The notes under the pieces are model-generated. The model did no database searches, had not been told where the DNA came from, and saw nothing but the letters and a program-made list of their open reading frames with translations. Made by a program: the position numbers and the translations under genes. 64,000 nt of DNA from DASQEH01 sp038237745 (GTDB lineage: Bacteria; Actinomycetota; Actinomycetes; Propionibacteriales; Nocardioidaceae), in assembly GCA_038237745.1 (NCBI GenBank), contig JBBRYJ010000014.1:1-64000 (forward strand), given 5' to 3'. The first letter of the stretch is position 1; every line of letters starts with the position of its first letter. This document shows positions 61,363 through 64,000 of this stretch, piece after piece.

Positions 61363-62294
61363 GCACCGACCAGGCCAACGAACCGTCGCAGACGGAGTCG
61401 ATCACCGAGACCGGCGCCGCCGACACCCATGCGACGCCTGCGTCCAACTCTCCCGAGCTGCCGCCCCCCGGTACGCCCATCATCGAGGTGGAGGGCCTCG
61501 GCAAGTCCTACGGCAGCGTGATCGCGCTGCGGGACATCACGACGTCGGTCAAGGCAGGCGAGGTCACGTGCGTGCTCGGCGACAACGGCGCCGGCAAGTC
61601 GACCTTCATCAAGATCCTGGCCGGCGCACACGAGCACACGAGCGGGCAGTTCATCGTCGACGGCGTACGCAGGCACATGTCGTCGCCTCGTGCGGCCCTG
61701 TCGCTCGGGATCGCGACGGTGTTCCAGGATCTCTCCGTCGTCTCGCTCATGCCCGTCTGGCGGAACTTCTTCCTGGGCTCCGAGCTGACGAAGGGCGTGG
61801 GGCCGCTGAGGCGGCTCGACATCCAGGCCATGAAGACGATCTCGAAGTCCGAGCTGGCGGCGATGGGGATCGACCTGCGAGACGTGGACCAGCCGATCGG
61901 CACGCTCTCGGGTGGTGAGCGACAGTGTGTCGCCATCGCACGAGCGGTCTACTTCGGCGCCAGGGTACTCATCCTCGACGAGCCGACCGCGGCTCTCGGC
62001 GTTCGCCAGTCGGGCATAGTGCTCAAGTACATCGCCAAGGCCCGGGACCGGGGGCTCGGCGTCGTCTTCATCACCCACAACCCGCACCATGCCTACCCCG
62101 TCGGGGACCGGTTCATGCTGCTGCGACGCGGTCGTAGCCTCGGCGACTTCCCGAAGTCCGAGCTGCCGTTGGACGAGCTTGTCCGGATGATGGCCGGCGG
62201 TGCGGAGCTCGACGCCCTCAGCCACGAGCTCGAGCGCTCGATGCCCGACTCCGACCTCGCGAAGGAGCTGCGGGCCGAAGTGTCGGGCACGTGA
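61359..62294 (+). CDS. Sugar/inositol ABC transporter ATPase, single domain
   Basis: A 311-residue ATP-binding subunit of the FrcA type. Walker A GDNGAGKSTF, signature LSGGERQ, Walker B RVLILDEPTAALG, and H-loop ITHNPHH. Sugar importers of the RbsA type have two fused ATPase domains; this one has a single domain, so it must act as a dimer. A Pro/Thr-rich N-terminal 45 residues precede the domain. The stop overlaps the next gene by GTGA. Confidence 0.93.
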   Translation: MSTDQANEPSQTESITETGAADTHATPASNSPELPPPGTPIIEVEGLGKSYGSVIALRDITTSVKAGEVTCVLGDNGAGKSTFIKILAGAHEHTSGQFIVDGVRRHMSSPRAALSLGIATVFQDLSVVSLMPVWRNFFLGSELTKGVGPLRRLDIQAMKTISKSELAAMGIDLRDVDQPIGTLSGGERQCVAIARAVYFGARVLILDEPTAALGVRQSGIVLKYIAKARDRGLGVVFITHNPHHAYPVGDRFMLLRRGRSLGDFPKSELPLDELVRMMAGGAELDALSHELERSMPDSDLAKELRAEVSGT

Positions 62295-63475
62295 GCCTGC
62301 CCTCCTGGCGGAACGACCGAGGTGAGCTGCGAGTCGGGGTCATCGGGTTCGGCTGGATGGGGCAGGTGCATGCCCGCGCGTACGCCCGGCTGCTTCACCA
62401 CTTCCCCGACTCGCCTCTGGCACCCCGGCTCGTCGCGGTCGCCGACCCCGAGCCGGACAGGCAGAGCCTGGCCCTGTCGTCGTACGGCTGCGAACGAGCG
62501 GACGGCAGCTGGCAGCCGGTGGTAGCCGCCGACGACATCGATGCGGTGAGCGTGTGCGGACCCAACTTCCTCCACCGAGACGTCGCGGTGGCGGCCGCAA
62601 CCGCGGGTAAGCACGTCTGGGTGGAGAAGCCGGCGGGTCGGTCGCTCGCGGACACCTCCGAGATCGCCGCCGCGGTCGACGCTGCAGGGGTACGGTCCGC
62701 GGTGGGCTTCAACTATCGCAACGTGCCCGCGGTAGAGCTGGCCCGTAACCTCGTCGCCTCGGGCCGGCTAGGGGCGGTCGAGTCCGCGCACGTGCGCCTG
62801 CTCAGCGACTACGCCGCCCACCCGGACGGTGCCCTCTCGTGGCGGTTCGACCTGGAGTTCGCCGGAACCGGCGTGCTGGGTGACCTTGCCAGCCACGGAC
62901 TCGACCTTTTGCAGTACGTGCTCGGCGACGGTGGACGGATCACTGCGGTGGTCTGCGACTCCGCGACCTTCATCGCTCAGCGCCCGCAGCCGAGCGGTGC
63001 TGTCTCGCACTTCGCCAGGGCCACCGGAAACGCCCTCGGTCCGGTGGGCAACGAGGACTACGTCGCTGCACTCCTCCATCACGAGTCCGGCTCGCGTGGC
63101 TTCCTGGAGTCGTCTCGCGTCGCCGTAGGCGAACAGTGCAGCTACGGCTTCGAGATCAGGGGGGAGCAGGGCGCGGTTCGCTGGGACTTCCGCCGGATGG
63201 GTGAGCTGCAGGTGTGCCTCGACCAGGCCTTCCAGGACGCTGCCTGGCAGACCCGCTACGTGGGCCCTGACGCAGGGGACCTGGCGGCGTTCCAGCCTGC
63301 TGCCGGCGTTGCCATGGGGTACGACGACCTCAAGGTGGTCGAGGCCGAGCGGTTCGTGCGGTCCATCGCGGAGGGCCGCCCACTCGGCGCGACGATCGGC
63401 GACGCCGTTGTCAGTGCACGGGTCATCGAGGCGCTCGTGCAGTCCGCCAAGGAGAGGCGATGGGTGAGCATATGA
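62291..63475 (+). CDS. Gfo/Idh/MocA family oxidoreductase
   Basis: A 394-residue dehydrogenase with the Rossmann motif VGVIGFGWMGQVH and catalytic lysine in VEKPAGRSL. It is longer than standard IolG and has a middle region with DLASHGLDLLQYV. It may oxidise an inositol isomer (for example scyllo-inositol) or a related polyol (inference). GTG start coupled to the ATPase gene; stop coupled to the next dehydrogenase. Confidence 0.88.
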   Translation: MSLPSWRNDRGELRVGVIGFGWMGQVHARAYARLLHHFPDSPLAPRLVAVADPEPDRQSLALSSYGCERADGSWQPVVAADDIDAVSVCGPNFLHRDVAVAAATAGKHVWVEKPAGRSLADTSEIAAAVDAAGVRSAVGFNYRNVPAVELARNLVASGRLGAVESAHVRLLSDYAAHPDGALSWRFDLEFAGTGVLGDLASHGLDLLQYVLGDGGRITAVVCDSATFIAQRPQPSGAVSHFARATGNALGPVGNEDYVAALLHHESGSRGFLESSRVAVGEQCSYGFEIRGEQGAVRWDFRRMGELQVCLDQAFQDAAWQTRYVGPDAGDLAAFQPAAGVAMGYDDLKVVEAERFVRSIAEGRPLGATIGDAVVSARVIEALVQSAKERRWVSI

Positions 63476-64000
63476 CGAGCCGCAGCCTCCTGCCTCCGCT
63501 CAGGGTCGGTGTCATCGGTACCGGCGCGATGGGTGCCAGCCACGTGTCCATGCTCGCGGCCTGGGTGCCGAACGTCGTCGTGAGCGTCGTCTCCGATGTC
63601 GACGAGCGACGGGCGACGGCGGTGGCAACCGAGGTCGGTGCGGACTTCGTGCCAGACGCGGCACAGCTGATCGCATCGGACGCCGTCGACGCCGTGGTGG
63701 TGTCGTCCCCGGACCCGACGCACGAGGAGCTGGTGCTGGCCTGTCTCGCCGCGCGCAAGCCGGTGTTGTGCGAGAAGCCGCTCGCCCTCGATGGAGCGGG
63801 CTCCCAGCGTGTGGTCGATGCCGAGGCTGTGCTGGGTCGGCGGTTCGTGCAGGTCGGCTTCATGCGTCGCTACGACCCTGCCTTCGAGCAGCTGCGCGGG
63901 GCGGTCAGGTCGGGAGTGGTAGGCGTACCCCGCGTCGTGCACTGCGTGCACCGCAACGCCCGGGCCCACCCGTCGGCCTCGTCGGAGGGGATCGTCGTCA
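63472..64000 (+). CDS. iolG: Inositol 2-dehydrogenase-like protein (incomplete, runs off the window)
   Basis: The first 176 codons of a Gfo/Idh/MocA oxidoreductase: NAD motif VGVIGTGAMGASHV, VSSPDPTHEE, catalytic lysine in LCEKPLAL, and VGFMRRYDPAFEQLR, which is typical of myo-inositol 2-dehydrogenases. It would oxidise myo-inositol to 2-keto-myo-inositol, the first step of the pathway. The ATG overlaps the previous stop (ATGA). The gene continues beyond base 64000. Confidence 0.87.
   Translation, partial: MTSRSLLPPLRVGVIGTGAMGASHVSMLAAWVPNVVVSVVSDVDERRATAVATEVGADFVPDAAQLIASDAVDAVVVSSPDPTHEELVLACLAARKPVLCEKPLALDGAGSQRVVDAEAVLGRRFVQVGFMRRYDPAFEQLRGAVRSGVVGVPRVVHCVHRNARAHPSASSEGIVV

Noticed and set aside
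51035..64000. Inositol region as a mobile genomic island
   Set aside because: No integrase, transposase, tRNA or attachment repeats are seen, and base and codon use look like the rest of the window.

Overview
The window is GC-rich, almost wholly coding DNA from an actinobacterium. The gene order resembles the Mycobacterium tuberculosis Rv2185c-Rv2220 core region (pimB-type mannosyltransferase, trpD, ctaE-qcrCAB, ctaC, cbhK-type kinase, IscA-like protein, glycerate kinase, pepA, sucB, lipB, lipA, DUF4191, RDD protein, glnA). A PspA-PspAA-HtpX-PspAB module and an inositol operon with its own ABC transporter suggest a member of the Propionibacteriales (for example Nocardioidaceae), but that placement is inference. 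I saw no rRNA, tRNA, CRISPR array, phage or insertion sequence. No gene-free stretch exceeds 300 bases; the longest (48323-48592) is the promoter region between a two-component system and an SRPBCC gene.

Layout. 1-8676: glutamine synthetase, an RDD membrane protein, a run of minus-strand genes for lipid modification (FAD amine oxidase, DUF1365, SDR and a nearby CFA-family methyltransferase), and lipoate synthesis (lipB, lipA). 8829-17919: an anchored hypothetical protein, a TIGR01777 epimerase, a NUDIX protein, 2-oxoglutarate dehydrogenase E2 with two lipoyl domains, dihydrolipoamide dehydrogenase, leucyl aminopeptidase and a GcvT-family protein. The lipoate enzymes serve the lipoyl proteins coded a few kb away. 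17995-22544: an aldo-keto reductase, DUF3043 and the envelope-stress module. 22609-36956: glycerate kinase, an A-type Fe-S protein, a PfkB kinase, then the aerobic respiratory supercomplex genes (ctaC-ctaD-ctaF, and ctaE-qcrC-qcrA-qcrB on the other strand), an L,D-transpeptidase, a CtaG-like protein, a lone receiver-like protein and trpD.

36995-49030: a RAM-only Lrp/AsnC protein, a DEDDh exonuclease fused to a UvrC-like GIY-YIG region, a coiled-coil NYN protein, a MOSC protein, a cysteine-rich small protein, an NlpC/P60 hydrolase, a lipoprotein metallopeptidase beside an integral M48 peptidase, a PimB-type mannosyltransferase, a soluble NarL-type two-component system and an SRPBCC protein. 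49060-51083: two tandem ROK kinases.

51035-64000 is the most distinctive region: a divergent GntR/UTRA regulator and an operon for myo-inositol use (iolE-like, iolC, Cgl0159-type barrel protein, iolB, iolD, iolA/mmsA, a sugar ABC transporter, and two Gfo/Idh/MocA dehydrogenases, the last cut by the window edge). Most junctions overlap by 4 bases, implying translational coupling. A perfect 16-bp palindrome lies between the two divergent -35 boxes. An imperfect tandem duplication at the iolC 3' end has created a 15-codon ORF coupled at both ends.

Most of the window is conserved core genome. I did not find a clearly new multi-gene system. The observations most worth checking are the iolC-tail duplication, the altered active site of the CFA-family enzyme in its lipid locus, an intergenic repeat family, the dyad upstream of htpX, and the operator architecture of the inositol operon.
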